Assembly: GCF_013394655.1 (NCBI RefSeq)
Contig: NZ_CP053351.1
Coordinates: 3,378,501-3,442,500 of the forward strand
Source: Winogradskyella schleiferi
Lineage (GTDB): Bacteria > Bacteroidota > Bacteroidia > Flavobacteriales > Flavobacteriaceae
DNA: 64,000 nucleotides
Direction: 5' to 3'
The number at the start of each line of letters is the position of its first letter. The stretch's first letter is position 1. Positions 8,553-18,001 of the stretch are shown one piece after another. A program made the position numbers and the translations under genes. The notes under the pieces are model-generated. The model saw only the letters and a list, made by a program, of their open reading frames with translations. It searched no databases and was not told where the DNA came from.

Positions 8553-8572
8553 ATTATAGAAAACTCTATAAT
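8553..8572. promoter_or_regulatory. Palindrome in the ketoacyl-synthase promoter
   Basis: ATTATAGA - AAAC - TCTATAAT, eight-base perfect arms, centred about 25 bp upstream of a near-consensus -7 box TACTATTG at 8587-8594. The position over the -33 region fits a repressor site. AT-rich palindromes occur by chance, so this is tentative. Confidence 0.35.
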
Positions 8573-8608
8573 ATTAACTAGCTTCGTACTATTGAAATTA
8601 AAATAACT

Positions 8609-9667
8609 ATGGCGATTAGAATTACCGGAACAGGAAGTTATATACCTAGCATTATAGAAAAGAACGAGAATTTTTACAATCATCAATTTCTTAATGCCGA
8701 TGGCTCAACTATTAACAGCCCGAATGAAGTTATTGTAGAAAAATTCAAAGCCATAACTGGTATTCAGGAACGGCGTTACATTAAAGAGGACTTATTAAAT
8801 TCTGACATTGCATTTTTCGCCTCACAAAAGGCCATTGAAGATGCTAAAATCGATAAGGAAACCATAGATTATATTATTGTTGCCCATAATTATGGTGACC
8901 TAAAACACAATAACCAACAAAGTGATACCGTACCTAGTATTGCTTCCCGTGTAAAGCATTTATTGAAAATCAAGAATCCAAAATGCGTAGGTTACGATTT
9001 ACTTTTTGGTTGTCCTGGCTGGATAGAAGGTGTTATTCAAGCTAAAGCATTTATTGCCTCTGGTCTCGCTAAACGTTGTTTGGTTATTGGTTCTGAAACC
9101 CTTTCTAGGGTTGTAGATAAGCACGATAGGGATTCCATGATTTATAGTGATGGTGCTGGTGCGGTAATTATAGAAGAAAGCAAAGAAGACGGTGGAATTT
9201 TAGCACACGAATCAGCAACTTATGCTTTGGATGAAGCTCACTTTATCTATTTTGGGGAAACCAACAATCCAGAAATTACAGATCAACGCAGATATATAAA
9301 AATGTATGGTCGTAAGATTTATGAATTTGCGCTTTCCAATGTTCCTAAGGCCTTAAAGTCTTGTTTGGAAAAAAGTGGCAAATCCATTACTGATGTCAAA
9401 AAAATATTGATACATCAGGCGAATGAAAAAATGGATGAGGCGATTGTGCAACGATTTTACAAGCTATACAAGATGCAAATGCCAGAACACATCATGCCAA
9501 TGACCATAACTATGCTTGGGAATTCCAGTGTGGCAACCGTGCCTACCTTGTATGATATGATTTTGAAAGGACAGCTTGAAGATCAAAGCATCAATAAAGG
9601 CGATGTCATTATGTTTGCAAGCGTTGGTGCTGGTATGAATATTAATGCTATTGTTTATCAGTATTAG
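8609..9667 (+). CDS. 3-oxoacyl-ACP synthase III (FabH-like) family protein
   Basis: A 352-residue thiolase-fold enzyme. The catalytic triad is visible: Cys135 in LLFGCPGW, His269 in ILIHQAN, Asn305 in TMLGNSSVATVPT. Such enzymes start fatty-acid or specialised acyl-chain synthesis by condensing an acyl-CoA or acyl-ACP with malonyl-ACP. It is longer than housekeeping FabH and has the ITGTGSYIP-type start of the FabH-like paralogues found with lipid or resorcinol-type pathways. The next two plus-strand genes (methyltransferase, glycosyltransferase) are close by and may act on the same product, but this is inference. Confidence 0.85.
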   Translation: MAIRITGTGSYIPSIIEKNENFYNHQFLNADGSTINSPNEVIVEKFKAITGIQERRYIKEDLLNSDIAFFASQKAIEDAKIDKETIDYIIVAHNYGDLKHNNQQSDTVPSIASRVKHLLKIKNPKCVGYDLLFGCPGWIEGVIQAKAFIASGLAKRCLVIGSETLSRVVDKHDRDSMIYSDGAGAVIIEESKEDGGILAHESATYALDEAHFIYFGETNNPEITDQRRYIKMYGRKIYEFALSNVPKALKSCLEKSGKSITDVKKILIHQANEKMDEAIVQRFYKLYKMQMPEHIMPMTITMLGNSSVATVPTLYDMILKGQLEDQSINKGDVIMFASVGAGMNINAIVYQY

Positions 9668-9692
9668 AATTTACAGATTCACACTTCGATAG

Positions 9693-10229
9693 ATGTACGA
9701 AAAAACATATCCAAACAAACGCTTTAAACTTACACTTCAATTCTTAAAACAACACGTTAATCTATCAGAATCCATTTTAGACTTAGGCGTAAAAAATCCT
9801 TTTTCTGAAATTATGATTGCCGAAGGGTATTCGGTTGAAAATAGCACAGGTGAAGATTTAGACGACAATCAATCAGCAATTGAGATTTCCAATGCTGAAG
9901 TTGTAACTGCTTTTGAAATTTTTGAACATTTATTATCGCCTTATGAAGTTTTGAAATCCATAAAAGCAGATAAAATTATCATTAGCGTACCTTTAAAATT
10001 ATGGTTTGCTTCAGCTTATAGAAGTAAAACCGATATGCGAGATAGACATTACCACGAATTTGAAGATTGGCAACTGGATTGGCTATTAGAAAAAACTGGT
10101 TGGGTAATTAAAGACCGAAAAAAATGGACAAATCCTGTCAATAAAATAGGCATTAGACCTATCTTGAGACGTTTCACGCCTCGCTACTATATAGTTTATG
10201 CTGAAAAAGCATCAAATTCCAATTCTTAA
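9693..10229 (+). CDS. Methyltransferase-like (class I SAM fold) protein
   Basis: A 178-residue protein with a SAM-methyltransferase-like layout: motif I region SILDLGVKNPFSE, an acidic second strand, motif IV region VVTAFEIFEHLLSPYEVL and post-motif KIIISVPLKLWF. The glycine-rich loop of motif I is degenerate (LGVKNPFS rather than G-G-G), so SAM binding is not certain. The DRHYHEFEDWQLDWLLEKTG segment is typical of methyltransferases acting on lipids or sugars. It begins 25 bp after the ketoacyl synthase gene, so co-transcription is likely. Confidence 0.65.
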   Translation: MYEKTYPNKRFKLTLQFLKQHVNLSESILDLGVKNPFSEIMIAEGYSVENSTGEDLDDNQSAIEISNAEVVTAFEIFEHLLSPYEVLKSIKADKIIISVPLKLWFASAYRSKTDMRDRHYHEFEDWQLDWLLEKTGWVIKDRKKWTNPVNKIGIRPILRRFTPRYYIVYAEKASNSNS

Positions 10230-10291
10230 ATAACATAGTGCAATTGGGTTTACTTAGCCTTGGAATTTGGTAATTAAATTTAAGATTTTTA

Positions 10292-11143
10292 ATGGACATT
10301 TACATTATTATTCCAGCACACAACGAAGCAGATTACATCGGTAAAACTTTGGAATCTTTGGTTGCTCAAACGGTATTACCAAAACAGATTGTTGTTGTTA
10401 ATGATAATTCTAGCGATAACACCCAAAGCATTGTTGAAGAATTCGCATCAAACTATCCATGGATTTCTTTAGTAAATTCCGAATCTTCCGACACCCATTT
10501 ACCTGGTTCAAAAATTATTCAAGCATTTAATAAAGGTTTAGAATCGCTAGATGGCAACTATGATATTATCTGTAAATTTGATGCCGATCTTATTTTTCCC
10601 AAAAATTATTTAGAGCAAATAGCTTATCATTTTAAAACAAACCTTAAGCTTGGTATGGCTTCTGGATTTTGCTATATTGAAAAAAACGGACAATGGACTT
10701 TAGAAAACCTAACCAACAAAGATCATATAAGAGGCGCGCTAAAAGCGTATAGAAAAGATTGTTTTAATCAAATAGGACAATTAAAACCGTCCATGGGATG
10801 GGACACCGTTGACGAGTTATTAGCAAAATATCATGGCTGGGAAATTTTAACTGATGAAACGCTTCATGTAAAACATTTAAAACCAACAGGCCAATCGTAC
10901 AATAAAGCTTCTAAGTATTTACAAGGAGAAGCGATGTTTAAAATGCGTTATGGCTTTTGGATTACGTTGATTTCCGCGATGAAATTGGCTTATAAAAAGG
11001 GCAGTTTCCAGTTCTTTAGAGATTATATGTCTGGTTATTTTAAAGCTAAATCCAATGAAAAAGAGTTTTTGGTTTCTAAAGATGAAGGAGAGTTTATTCG
11101 GAATTTGCGTTGGAAAGGTATAATGAAAAAATTACAGAAATAA
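10292..11143 (+). CDS. Glycosyltransferase family 2
   Basis: A 283-residue GT-A fold enzyme. It opens DIYIIIPAHNEADYIGKTLE, the nucleotide-sugar site, and has a DxD motif in CKFDADLIFP; the acceptor half contains MGWDTVDELLAKYHGW. No membrane segment. It would transfer a sugar from a nucleotide donor to a lipid or glycan acceptor; the substrate is unknown. It follows the ketoacyl synthase and methyltransferase genes with a 62 bp gap, which suggests a small envelope-glycolipid group. Confidence 0.88.
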   Translation: MDIYIIIPAHNEADYIGKTLESLVAQTVLPKQIVVVNDNSSDNTQSIVEEFASNYPWISLVNSESSDTHLPGSKIIQAFNKGLESLDGNYDIICKFDADLIFPKNYLEQIAYHFKTNLKLGMASGFCYIEKNGQWTLENLTNKDHIRGALKAYRKDCFNQIGQLKPSMGWDTVDELLAKYHGWEILTDETLHVKHLKPTGQSYNKASKYLQGEAMFKMRYGFWITLISAMKLAYKKGSFQFFRDYMSGYFKAKSNEKEFLVSKDEGEFIRNLRWKGIMKKLQK

Positions 11144-11193
11144 GATTCCAAATTTCTATTCCTTCACTTAGTTATTGCTATTTCGAATTAGAG

Positions 11194-11213
11194 ATTCCTG
11201 CCTTCGCAGGAAT
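11194..11213. repeat. Palindrome ATTCCTGC-CTTC-GCAGGAAT between convergent genes
   Basis: Eight-base perfect arms, four-base loop, no adjacent T-run. It separates the ends of the glycosyltransferase (+) and nuclease (-) genes, and is of the dispersed short-palindrome type. Confidence 0.6.
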
Positions 11214-11216
11214 TAG

Positions 11217-12023
11217 TTAAAAACTCCAACTCTTATAACTGCTAGACCCTTCCAACTGATCTTCAATGCTATCATCCAATTTTGGAAAGAAATCAATTCC
11301 TGTTAAAGTTTCAATAGAATCCACCGAAACCACAAATTTATATAATGGCAAATCCGAATCTTTGTGTTCCATTAAAAACCCCAACATCTTAATTTTACCA
11401 TTAGTATTATCCAAAATAACTTTATAAAATTGATTGGGCACCGAAACAGCTTCGTCGCCAATAGATTTCAAATTAGCTGACAAAACACCACCAGTAACTA
11501 CAAATACTCCATCATTCTTTTTTGCCCAATATCTTACTTTTTGCTCTAGTCGGTTCCAGACTCCAGCATTAAACCTGTGATCCTGAGGCGTAATATTACT
11601 GGTTAAAAAAGTTTCGTCATGGGCTTCTTTGGTAAATCGTCTATCACCAGCAGGACACAGATGTCCTTTATCGTAACCCGATTTTTTATAGTTTCGCCAG
11701 TGAGCTGCTCCAGTTTTTACAGCATCATCGATCTCAAAATAGGGCCTTTTGTGATTCGTAGAACTTAGATGAGATGCTTTTAATTCGTAAGCCACCCATT
11801 CAGCTTGTTCGTGAGGTTCGCTATATGAGAGAGAGTAATTTTGGTGGTGTATAATTTGATTCGTAGTGCTTTTGGGCAAATAATAGGCGTTGGTATTTTC
11901 TTTTATGGCCTTACCTTCCTTTACAATTTCAGCCTTTTCTTCCATGTTCAGAAAATGGTCGTAACTGTAAATACCAATGACTAAGATGATGGCGATAATT
12001 GTGAAAATTGGTTTTCGCTTCAA
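11217..12023 (-). CDS. DNA/RNA non-specific endonuclease (NUC1 type), exported
   Basis: A 268-residue protein with an N-terminal membrane anchor or signal (IFTIIAIILVIGIYSY) and the beta-beta-alpha-metal nuclease signature DKGHLCPAGDRRF followed by FLTSNITPQDHRFN and WNRLEQKVR. The His in DKGH and Asn in the NAGVWNRLEQ helix are the general base and metal ligand of this family. It probably degrades extracellular or periplasmic nucleic acids for nutrition. It lies 9 bp downstream of the PafA-like phosphatase gene, so the pair may be a phosphate/nucleotide scavenging unit (inference). Confidence 0.88.
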   Translation of the reverse strand: MKRKPIFTIIAIILVIGIYSYDHFLNMEEKAEIVKEGKAIKENTNAYYLPKSTTNQIIHHQNYSLSYSEPHEQAEWVAYELKASHLSSTNHKRPYFEIDDAVKTGAAHWRNYKKSGYDKGHLCPAGDRRFTKEAHDETFLTSNITPQDHRFNAGVWNRLEQKVRYWAKKNDGVFVVTGGVLSANLKSIGDEAVSVPNQFYKVILDNTNGKIKMLGFLMEHKDSDLPLYKFVVSVDSIETLTGIDFFPKLDDSIEDQLEGSSSYKSWSF

Positions 12024-12032
12024 ATCACCGTC

Positions 12033-13700
12033 TTAATCAATGACAAATTCCAACGGCTGACCAGTAGCAGAATTAGGAAAACTTATCCCTAAAAGCGCAG
12101 AAATAGTTGGCGCAATATCTGGAATTACCGTTTTTTCAAACGTTTCACCATGTTTGATACCTTTTCCAAAGAACAATAATGGCACATGTGTATCGTAATT
12201 TTGTCCGCTTCCGTGTGTAGAACCTGTTCTGCCATATGGAATAAACGAAGGGTCATTGACCAAAATAACATCACCTGAACGTTTTTGGTTAAAACCGTTT
12301 TGTAACAACTCCTCTAACCCTGTAGAAAAACCACTAGTACTCATAGTTGTTGCGGTATAAACTTTATAAACATTTTTGTAACCCAATTGCTCCATCGCAA
12401 TGGTATTCTGAACATCAATAAGATTTAATCCTAAATCTTTCACTTTGTCCCTATCCAAAAAAATCTGGTCGTTGCTAATATTCTCAACAATACCTTCCGA
12501 GCCATAAGTCGTTTTTAAAAACGCATTAAATTTTTCTTTTCTGTCGTTCCTATCCACATAACCAGAAGGTACTTTAACCGAAGTTAAATAAGAAGGCACA
12601 TCTACTGCACCATGATCTGCGGTTAAGAAAACCGTATATTCTCCTTTCCCAACTGTGGCATCTAAATATTGAAAGAAACGCTCCAAGTCTTTATCTAAAC
12701 GAATGTAGGTATCTTCAATCTCTTTAGAATTTACGCCAAAATTATGACCTACATAATCGGTCGCTGAAAAACTTACTGCCAGCACATCCGTAATTTCATC
12801 TTCGCCCAGATTTTCTGCTTTAATGGCTTCCATAGCAAAATCTGCGGTTAAGCTGTTACCATAAGGTGTCGCTTTTAAAATATCAAATCCACGGTTGCCT
12901 TTGCTCAACGCCTTTAAATCATAAGGAAATGTAGCTTTTTCCTTACCTCTAAAACCGCCTTCAAACGTGTTTTCATCTGTTCCACTTTCTGTATAAGTGG
13001 AAATATCATAAAGTGTATTCCACTCTTTTAAATAAGATTCTGCTTTCTCAGTAGCATTAAAATCTTTTACCCATTGTGGCAAATCATTCATATAAAATGT
13101 ACTCGAAATCCATAACCCTTCATCCATGCCATGAAACCAATAGGCAGCATTTGCCGTATGTCCAGCCGGTAAAATGGCGCCTCTGTCTTTTAAAGAAATC
13201 CCAATGGTTTTACCTTGCATTTGCGTAAACAATCTGTTCTCATCACCAAAGGTTGTGGTTTGCATTCTATGTGGCGACATTTTGCCTGCTTTATCCGTTG
13301 TTCCAACCGATTCTACATTCTCATCACCAGCACAATACACCATTTCCTTTTTCTCTTTATCATAAAAATTATTGCCTATAATCCCATGATATTTTGGGGT
13401 TGTACCCGTATAAATAGACGTATGACCAGGTCCGGTATAAGTTGGCACATAATTAAAATGGTTGTTTTTGCAGTTAAAGCCTTCACGCATCATACGTTTA
13501 AAACCGCCATCTCCAAACTTGGAGTCGAATCGTGTTAAATAATCGTAGCGCATTTGATCTACCACTATTCCAACCACTAATTTTGGTTTAGCATTGGACA
13601 CTATTGAGGTATTTTTTTCTGTGGTAGGGCGTGAGGTATTTTGGGAGCCACAAGAGCAAAACAAAAACAAAATTGCTATTAAAGTGAAGATATTTTTCAT
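12033..13700 (-). CDS. pafA: PafA-type alkaline phosphatase, lipoprotein
   Basis: A 555-residue alkaline phosphatase superfamily enzyme. It begins with a lipoprotein-type signal ending LFLFCSCGSQ. Metal site and catalytic residues are present: VDQMR at the start of the domain, nucleophile region YVPTYTGPGHTSIYTG (Thr89 in TGPGH), SATDYVGHNFG, FLTADHGA and the C-terminal GSTHGSGQNYDTHVP. PafA is the calcium-independent, phosphate-insensitive phosphomonoesterase known from Elizabethkingia and Flavobacterium. It is the upstream gene of the pair with the nuclease; a role in releasing phosphate from organic phosphoesters outside the cytoplasm follows from the family. Confidence 0.9.
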   Translation of the reverse strand: MKNIFTLIAILFLFCSCGSQNTSRPTTEKNTSIVSNAKPKLVVGIVVDQMRYDYLTRFDSKFGDGGFKRMMREGFNCKNNHFNYVPTYTGPGHTSIYTGTTPKYHGIIGNNFYDKEKKEMVYCAGDENVESVGTTDKAGKMSPHRMQTTTFGDENRLFTQMQGKTIGISLKDRGAILPAGHTANAAYWFHGMDEGLWISSTFYMNDLPQWVKDFNATEKAESYLKEWNTLYDISTYTESGTDENTFEGGFRGKEKATFPYDLKALSKGNRGFDILKATPYGNSLTADFAMEAIKAENLGEDEITDVLAVSFSATDYVGHNFGVNSKEIEDTYIRLDKDLERFFQYLDATVGKGEYTVFLTADHGAVDVPSYLTSVKVPSGYVDRNDRKEKFNAFLKTTYGSEGIVENISNDQIFLDRDKVKDLGLNLIDVQNTIAMEQLGYKNVYKVYTATTMSTSGFSTGLEELLQNGFNQKRSGDVILVNDPSFIPYGRTGSTHGSGQNYDTHVPLLFFGKGIKHGETFEKTVIPDIAPTISALLGISFPNSATGQPLEFVID

Positions 13701-13800
13701 TTGGATAAGACTTACAATTGAATCTCAAAAATACAATTTTTATGTTATCTTATTTTTAATTTAAGGTAATATCCTAATCATTTTTTATACTTTAGCATTA

Positions 13801-14550
13801 ATGAAAAGACCCAGCACTTACCTATTTAATATAGGTACTTATTTTATAATGATTAAGGATATTTTTCGCAGACCTACTAAATGGTCAGTGATGAAACCTC
13901 TAATTCTAAAAGATATCGACGATCTTATTATTGGTTCATTAGGTATCGTTGCCTTTATATCATTTTTTGTTGGAGGCGTTGTTGCCATTCAAACCTCGTT
14001 AAATATGACGAGCCCAATTATGCCAAAATATTTGGTTGGATTTGCAACCAGACAATCCATAATCTTAGAATTTGCACCAACATTTATTTCTATTATCATG
14101 GCTGGTAAAGTAGGTTCTTTTATAACGTCAAGTATTGGGACGATGCGAGTTACAGAACAAATTGACGCGCTGGAAGTTATGGGCATCAATGGAATAAACT
14201 ATCTTGTTTTTCCTAAGTTTATTGCGTTGTCGCTTTATCCTTTTGTGATTTCCATTGCCATGTTTTTAGGCGTTTTGGGCGGTCTAGCAGCTTCGGTTTA
14301 TGGCGGCTATGTTAGTGTTGAAGATTTTATTGAGGGTGTGAAAACCGACTTTATCCCTTTTCACTTTATTTATGCTTTTGCAAAAACATTTGTATTCGCT
14401 TTTTTATTAGCAACCATTCCGTCGTATTATGGTTATTTTATGAAAGGTGGCGCTCTGGAAGTCGGTAAGGCAAGTACCACATCATTCGTTTGGACCAGTG
14501 TTATGATCATATTGACCAATTTTTTACTAACCAGTTTATTACTCGGCTAA
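13801..14550 (+). CDS. MlaE-family ABC transporter permease
   Basis: A 249-residue integral membrane protein with five to six helices and the MlaE signatures GVVAIQTSLNMTSP, EFAPTFISIIMAGKVGS and RVTEQIDALEVMGINGINY. MlaE-type permeases move phospholipids between inner and outer membrane together with an ATPase and an MCE-domain lipid carrier. The ATPase gene follows directly; no MCE protein is in this window. A -7-like TACTTTAG lies at 13788-13795, five bases from the start. Confidence 0.92.
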   Translation: MKRPSTYLFNIGTYFIMIKDIFRRPTKWSVMKPLILKDIDDLIIGSLGIVAFISFFVGGVVAIQTSLNMTSPIMPKYLVGFATRQSIILEFAPTFISIIMAGKVGSFITSSIGTMRVTEQIDALEVMGINGINYLVFPKFIALSLYPFVISIAMFLGVLGGLAASVYGGYVSVEDFIEGVKTDFIPFHFIYAFAKTFVFAFLLATIPSYYGYFMKGGALEVGKASTTSFVWTSVMIILTNFLLTSLLLG

Positions 14551-14552
14551 TT

Positions 14553-15320
14553 ATGATAGAGGTTAAGGATTTACATAAATCGTTTGGAGATGCTCATATT
14601 CTAAAAGGCATCACGACTTCATTCGACAAAGGAAAAACCAACTTAGTCATTGGACAAAGTGGTTCGGGTAAAACGGTGTTCTTAAAATGTCTGTTGGGTT
14701 TATTTGAATATGAAGAAGGCTCTATTTCTTATGAAGGTAGAAATTTCAGTAAATTATCTCGAGATGAAAAAACCGACTTACGAGCCGAAATGGGGATGGT
14801 TTTTCAAGGCAGTGCCCTTTTTGACTCTATGACCATTGCCGAAAACGTCATGTTTCCTTTACGCATGTTTACCAAACAGAGTAAGAGCGAAATGGAAGAT
14901 AGGGTTAACGAAGTTTTAAAACGGGTCAATTTAGACAATGCAAATAACAAAATGCCAAGTGAAGCCTCAGGAGGAATGCAAAAGCGAGTGGCAATTGCAA
15001 GGGCAATTGTAAACAGACCAAAATTTTTATTTTGTGATGAACCCAACTCTGGGTTAGATCCGAAAACAGCAATAGTTATTGATAATTTAATTCAAGAAAT
15101 TACGGATGAATTTAATATCACTACAGTAATCAATACGCACGATATGAACTCTGTAATGGAAATAGGGGAAAAAATCGTTTTTCTTAAAGATGGTTTATTG
15201 GCGTGGGAAGGTTCTAAAGAAACTATCTTTAAAACAGAAAACGAAGCCGTTACCAACTTCGTTTATTCATCTGAATTATTTAGAAAAGTACGTAAAATGT
15301 ACTTAGAAGAAGACCAATAA
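14553..15320 (+). CDS. MlaF-type ABC transporter ATP-binding protein
   Basis: A 255-residue ATPase: Walker A GQSGSGKT, Q-loop MVFQGSALF, signature ASGGMQKR, Walker B FLFCDEP. It pairs with the MlaE-like permease whose stop codon is 2 bp upstream. The start at 14553 (MIEVKDLHKSFGD) is chosen because the longer frame from 14490 only adds residues translated out of the permease gene and has no family similarity. Function: energises lipid transport for outer-membrane asymmetry. Confidence 0.93.
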   Translation: MIEVKDLHKSFGDAHILKGITTSFDKGKTNLVIGQSGSGKTVFLKCLLGLFEYEEGSISYEGRNFSKLSRDEKTDLRAEMGMVFQGSALFDSMTIAENVMFPLRMFTKQSKSEMEDRVNEVLKRVNLDNANNKMPSEASGGMQKRVAIARAIVNRPKFLFCDEPNSGLDPKTAIVIDNLIQEITDEFNITTVINTHDMNSVMEIGEKIVFLKDGLLAWEGSKETIFKTENEAVTNFVYSSELFRKVRKMYLEEDQ

Positions 15321-15321
15321 T

Positions 15322-16815
15322 TTAATTTCGTTTAATAAATACCGTATCTACTTTTAGTTCATTTTTTAACCATTTTTGTAGATCCCGTTCCTTAATTAAT
15401 ACAAGACTGTCTGAAAGTTTAACCTTCCATCTTACATTAGCAACTGCTACTGTATCTATATTGATAAAATCCTTGGACTCTAACATTTTTGCGTATCCAA
15501 AATACTCTAGATCACTGAATCTCACCTTGGCGTCTCTTGATAGTGAACTAAACGATACCGCGTTCTCATTGGTGTTTTTAGACTCAATTACCTTATTGAG
15601 ATTAGAGATATTGGTTTCTAATTCTGCGATTTGATTTTGAAGACCATCGATAACATTATCCTTGCGATCTAAATCAGCATAAGCTCTATCCAAAGACTCC
15701 GTTAAACGATCAGCACTTCTAGTTTTGTTGGCATTGATCACCAGTTCAAAGTCTTGAAGGTTTTCATAATTTTTTTTCTCATTCTGTAAATCGGAAATCA
15801 TTTCATCACTGACGTCACCATTAAAGTAAAAGCTGATTTTCTTCGTGTCTTTATTTATGTCTTTTCGTTGCAACCACAAATTAGGATTAGTATCAATTTC
15901 ATTTTCAACATAATTTTTGAAATCCATTTCGTACTTGCTTTCTTGCAACACAGTTAAAAACGTCCAAATTGCAGGAATCATTACTATAACAGCAACAATC
16001 GTAGCTATCCTGGAAATACGTTTACGCTTTGCAGAATTGGCGTATTTAAGCATTGGAAAACGCAAGATTTTCAAGACCAAGAATGTCGCCAAGGCTATAA
16101 ATATGGTATTAATGGTAAACAAGTACATTGCTCCACCAAAATAAGCCCAATTCCCTTCAGCCAAACCATATCCTGCTGTACAGAGCGGTGGCATTAACGC
16201 TGTCGCAATGGCAACCCCAAAAATAACCGAGGCTATTGTTCCTCTTTTTGTTCGTGCTATAATTAAAGCTAAACCACCAAAGAAGGCAATTAAAACATCT
16301 CTAATGTCTGGTCTAGTCCTTCCTAAAAGTTCTGAGGTTTCTTCACTTAGCGGAAATAGCCAAAAGAATAAGAATGCCGTCAGTAAACTTAAGACAATCA
16401 TGGTCACTAAGTTGATGAGAGACTTCCGTAACGTATCAATATCATTGATAGCTATTGACAAACCAACTCCTAAAATCGGCCCCATTAAAGGCGAAATTAA
16501 CATGGCACCGATCACTACTGCGGTAGAATTGGCATTAAGACCAATAGAAGCTACAAAAATGGAACAGACCAAAATCCATGCGGTTGCGCCCTTAAACGGA
16601 ATATCTGCTTTTATAGCTGTAATCGTGGCGTCTCTATCTGTATCTTCCCTAAAATCGAGCAGCTCACTTAAAAACGTTTTTATGCTTACAAACAAGCCTT
16701 GAGCATCTTTCTTTACGGCTTCTTTTTTTTCTTCAACAGCCGCCTCCTTGTTCATCTCGTTGGTGATCTGCGAGTTCTCTTCCTCAGAAAAGTTAAATTT
16801 ATTTTCGTCGCTCAT
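15322..16815 (-). CDS. DUF389 (TIGR00341-type) membrane protein
   Basis: A 497-residue protein. After an acidic cytoplasmic N-terminus comes the DUF389 membrane core with the family motif NSTAVVIGAMLISPLMGPI, then several helices to about residue 285 and a long C-terminal tail with a coiled-coil-like region (YADLDRKDNVIDGLQNQIAEL). Function in this family is unknown; a transporter or channel role has been suggested. It is convergent with the ABC ATPase gene, ending one base after it. Confidence 0.85.
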   Translation of the reverse strand: MSDENKFNFSEEENSQITNEMNKEAAVEEKKEAVKKDAQGLFVSIKTFLSELLDFREDTDRDATITAIKADIPFKGATAWILVCSIFVASIGLNANSTAVVIGAMLISPLMGPILGVGLSIAINDIDTLRKSLINLVTMIVLSLLTAFLFFWLFPLSEETSELLGRTRPDIRDVLIAFFGGLALIIARTKRGTIASVIFGVAIATALMPPLCTAGYGLAEGNWAYFGGAMYLFTINTIFIALATFLVLKILRFPMLKYANSAKRKRISRIATIVAVIVMIPAIWTFLTVLQESKYEMDFKNYVENEIDTNPNLWLQRKDINKDTKKISFYFNGDVSDEMISDLQNEKKNYENLQDFELVINANKTRSADRLTESLDRAYADLDRKDNVIDGLQNQIAELETNISNLNKVIESKNTNENAVSFSSLSRDAKVRFSDLEYFGYAKMLESKDFINIDTVAVANVRWKVKLSDSLVLIKERDLQKWLKNELKVDTVFIKRN

Positions 16816-16888
16816 ATTTAAAACCTGCTAATATTAGAAAATTAGTATTACATGATGGTTAATTCTAGTCATATAATATTCAAAGGAT

Positions 16889-17980
16889 CTATCCATAGGA
16901 TTCTCCAAATTTAGCTTTCACATTTTGAAGCACTTTCTTTATATCTTGTTCTTTTTCCTTAGGAAAGATAAGTAAAACTTCGTCTTTATCAACAATGATG
17001 TAATCTTTTAATCCATCAACTACGACGAGTTTATCTTTTTTAGAGCGTATCATGTTTCCGGTGGCATCCTCCAGCAAAGTTTTGGCATTGACAACTGCAT
17101 TACTATTTTCGTCTTTATCTAATTTATCATAAAGACTGCCCCAAGTCCCCAGGTCATTCCAATCGAAAGTAGCAGGAATCACAAAAACATTATCGCTCTT
17201 TTCCATCAATGCATAATCCACAGATATGTTTTCTGCTTTTTTATAATGGTCTTTAATAAAATCAACTTCAGATTCAGTATTATAAACGCTATAGCCACTT
17301 TCAAACAATTCAAATAATTTTGGTTGATTATTTTTGAAGGCTGAAATAACCGATTTTGCACTCCACATAAATATACCTGCATTCCATAAGAAGTTTCCTT
17401 GATTGATAAAAGATTTCGCAGTTTCATAATCTGGTTTTTCCCTGAATTGATTCACCGATTTCACTTCGGCTACGCTCAGTGACCGCTCTTTATCATATTC
17501 GATATAACCATAACCTGTATTTGGAAACGTTGGCGTTATGCCCAAGGTCATCAAAGCATCATGGGATTCACAATAATCAAAAGCTGTCTTGACGTTATTA
17601 GAAAACGCTTGCTCATCTTCAATCCAATGGTCGCTTGGTGCAACAATCATTACCGCATCTTTGTTTTCTTTTTGGATTTTTAACGAGGCATACAAAATAC
17701 AAGGTGCCGTATTTCGCATAGCAGGTTCTAAAAGCACTTGCCGTTTTGTAACACTTGGAAGTTGTTCAAAAACTAGATCGTTGTAGCGTTCATTAGTTAG
17801 GATGAAAATATTTTCCTCAGGAATCAGTTGAGCTAAACGCTTAAACGTCTTCTGAATTAGCGTATCTCCTGTTCCTAGCATATCATGAAACTGCTTAGGA
17901 AAATCCTGTGTACTTACTGGCCAAAATCTTGAACCTACTCCACCTGCCATTAGTATGGCGTAATAATTTTTATTCTTCAT
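16889..17980 (-). CDS. manC: Mannose-1-phosphate guanylyltransferase
   Basis: A 363-residue nucleotidyltransferase making GDP-mannose from mannose-1-phosphate and GTP, for polysaccharides and glycolipids. The N-terminal pyrophosphorylase signature MAGGVGSRFWPVS, the substrate motif RNTAPCILYASL, and APSDHWI are clear, as is FREKPDYETAKSFI and a C-terminal beta-helix part. It lacks the phosphomannose isomerase extension, so it is the monofunctional short form. It is probably transcribed with the SprT-like gene upstream. Confidence 0.92.
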   Translation of the reverse strand: MKNKNYYAILMAGGVGSRFWPVSTQDFPKQFHDMLGTGDTLIQKTFKRLAQLIPEENIFILTNERYNDLVFEQLPSVTKRQVLLEPAMRNTAPCILYASLKIQKENKDAVMIVAPSDHWIEDEQAFSNNVKTAFDYCESHDALMTLGITPTFPNTGYGYIEYDKERSLSVAEVKSVNQFREKPDYETAKSFINQGNFLWNAGIFMWSAKSVISAFKNNQPKLFELFESGYSVYNTESEVDFIKDHYKKAENISVDYALMEKSDNVFVIPATFDWNDLGTWGSLYDKLDKDENSNAVVNAKTLLEDATGNMIRSKKDKLVVVDGLKDYIIVDKDEVLLIFPKEKEQDIKKVLQNVKAKFGESYG

Positions 17981-18001
17981 AGAAAAATTTCAATATTTCT
18001 G

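Noticed and set aside
13215..13538. 107-codon plus-strand frame inside pafA
   Set aside because: Fully antisense to a well-supported enzyme gene; no independent coding features.
14490..14552. Upstream start for the ABC ATPase
   Set aside because: Overlaps the permease gene and adds residues without family similarity; the Met at 14553 gives the normal start.
16208..16702. 164-codon plus-strand frame inside the DUF389 gene
   Set aside because: Antisense shadow of a hydrophobic protein gene; no domain recognised.
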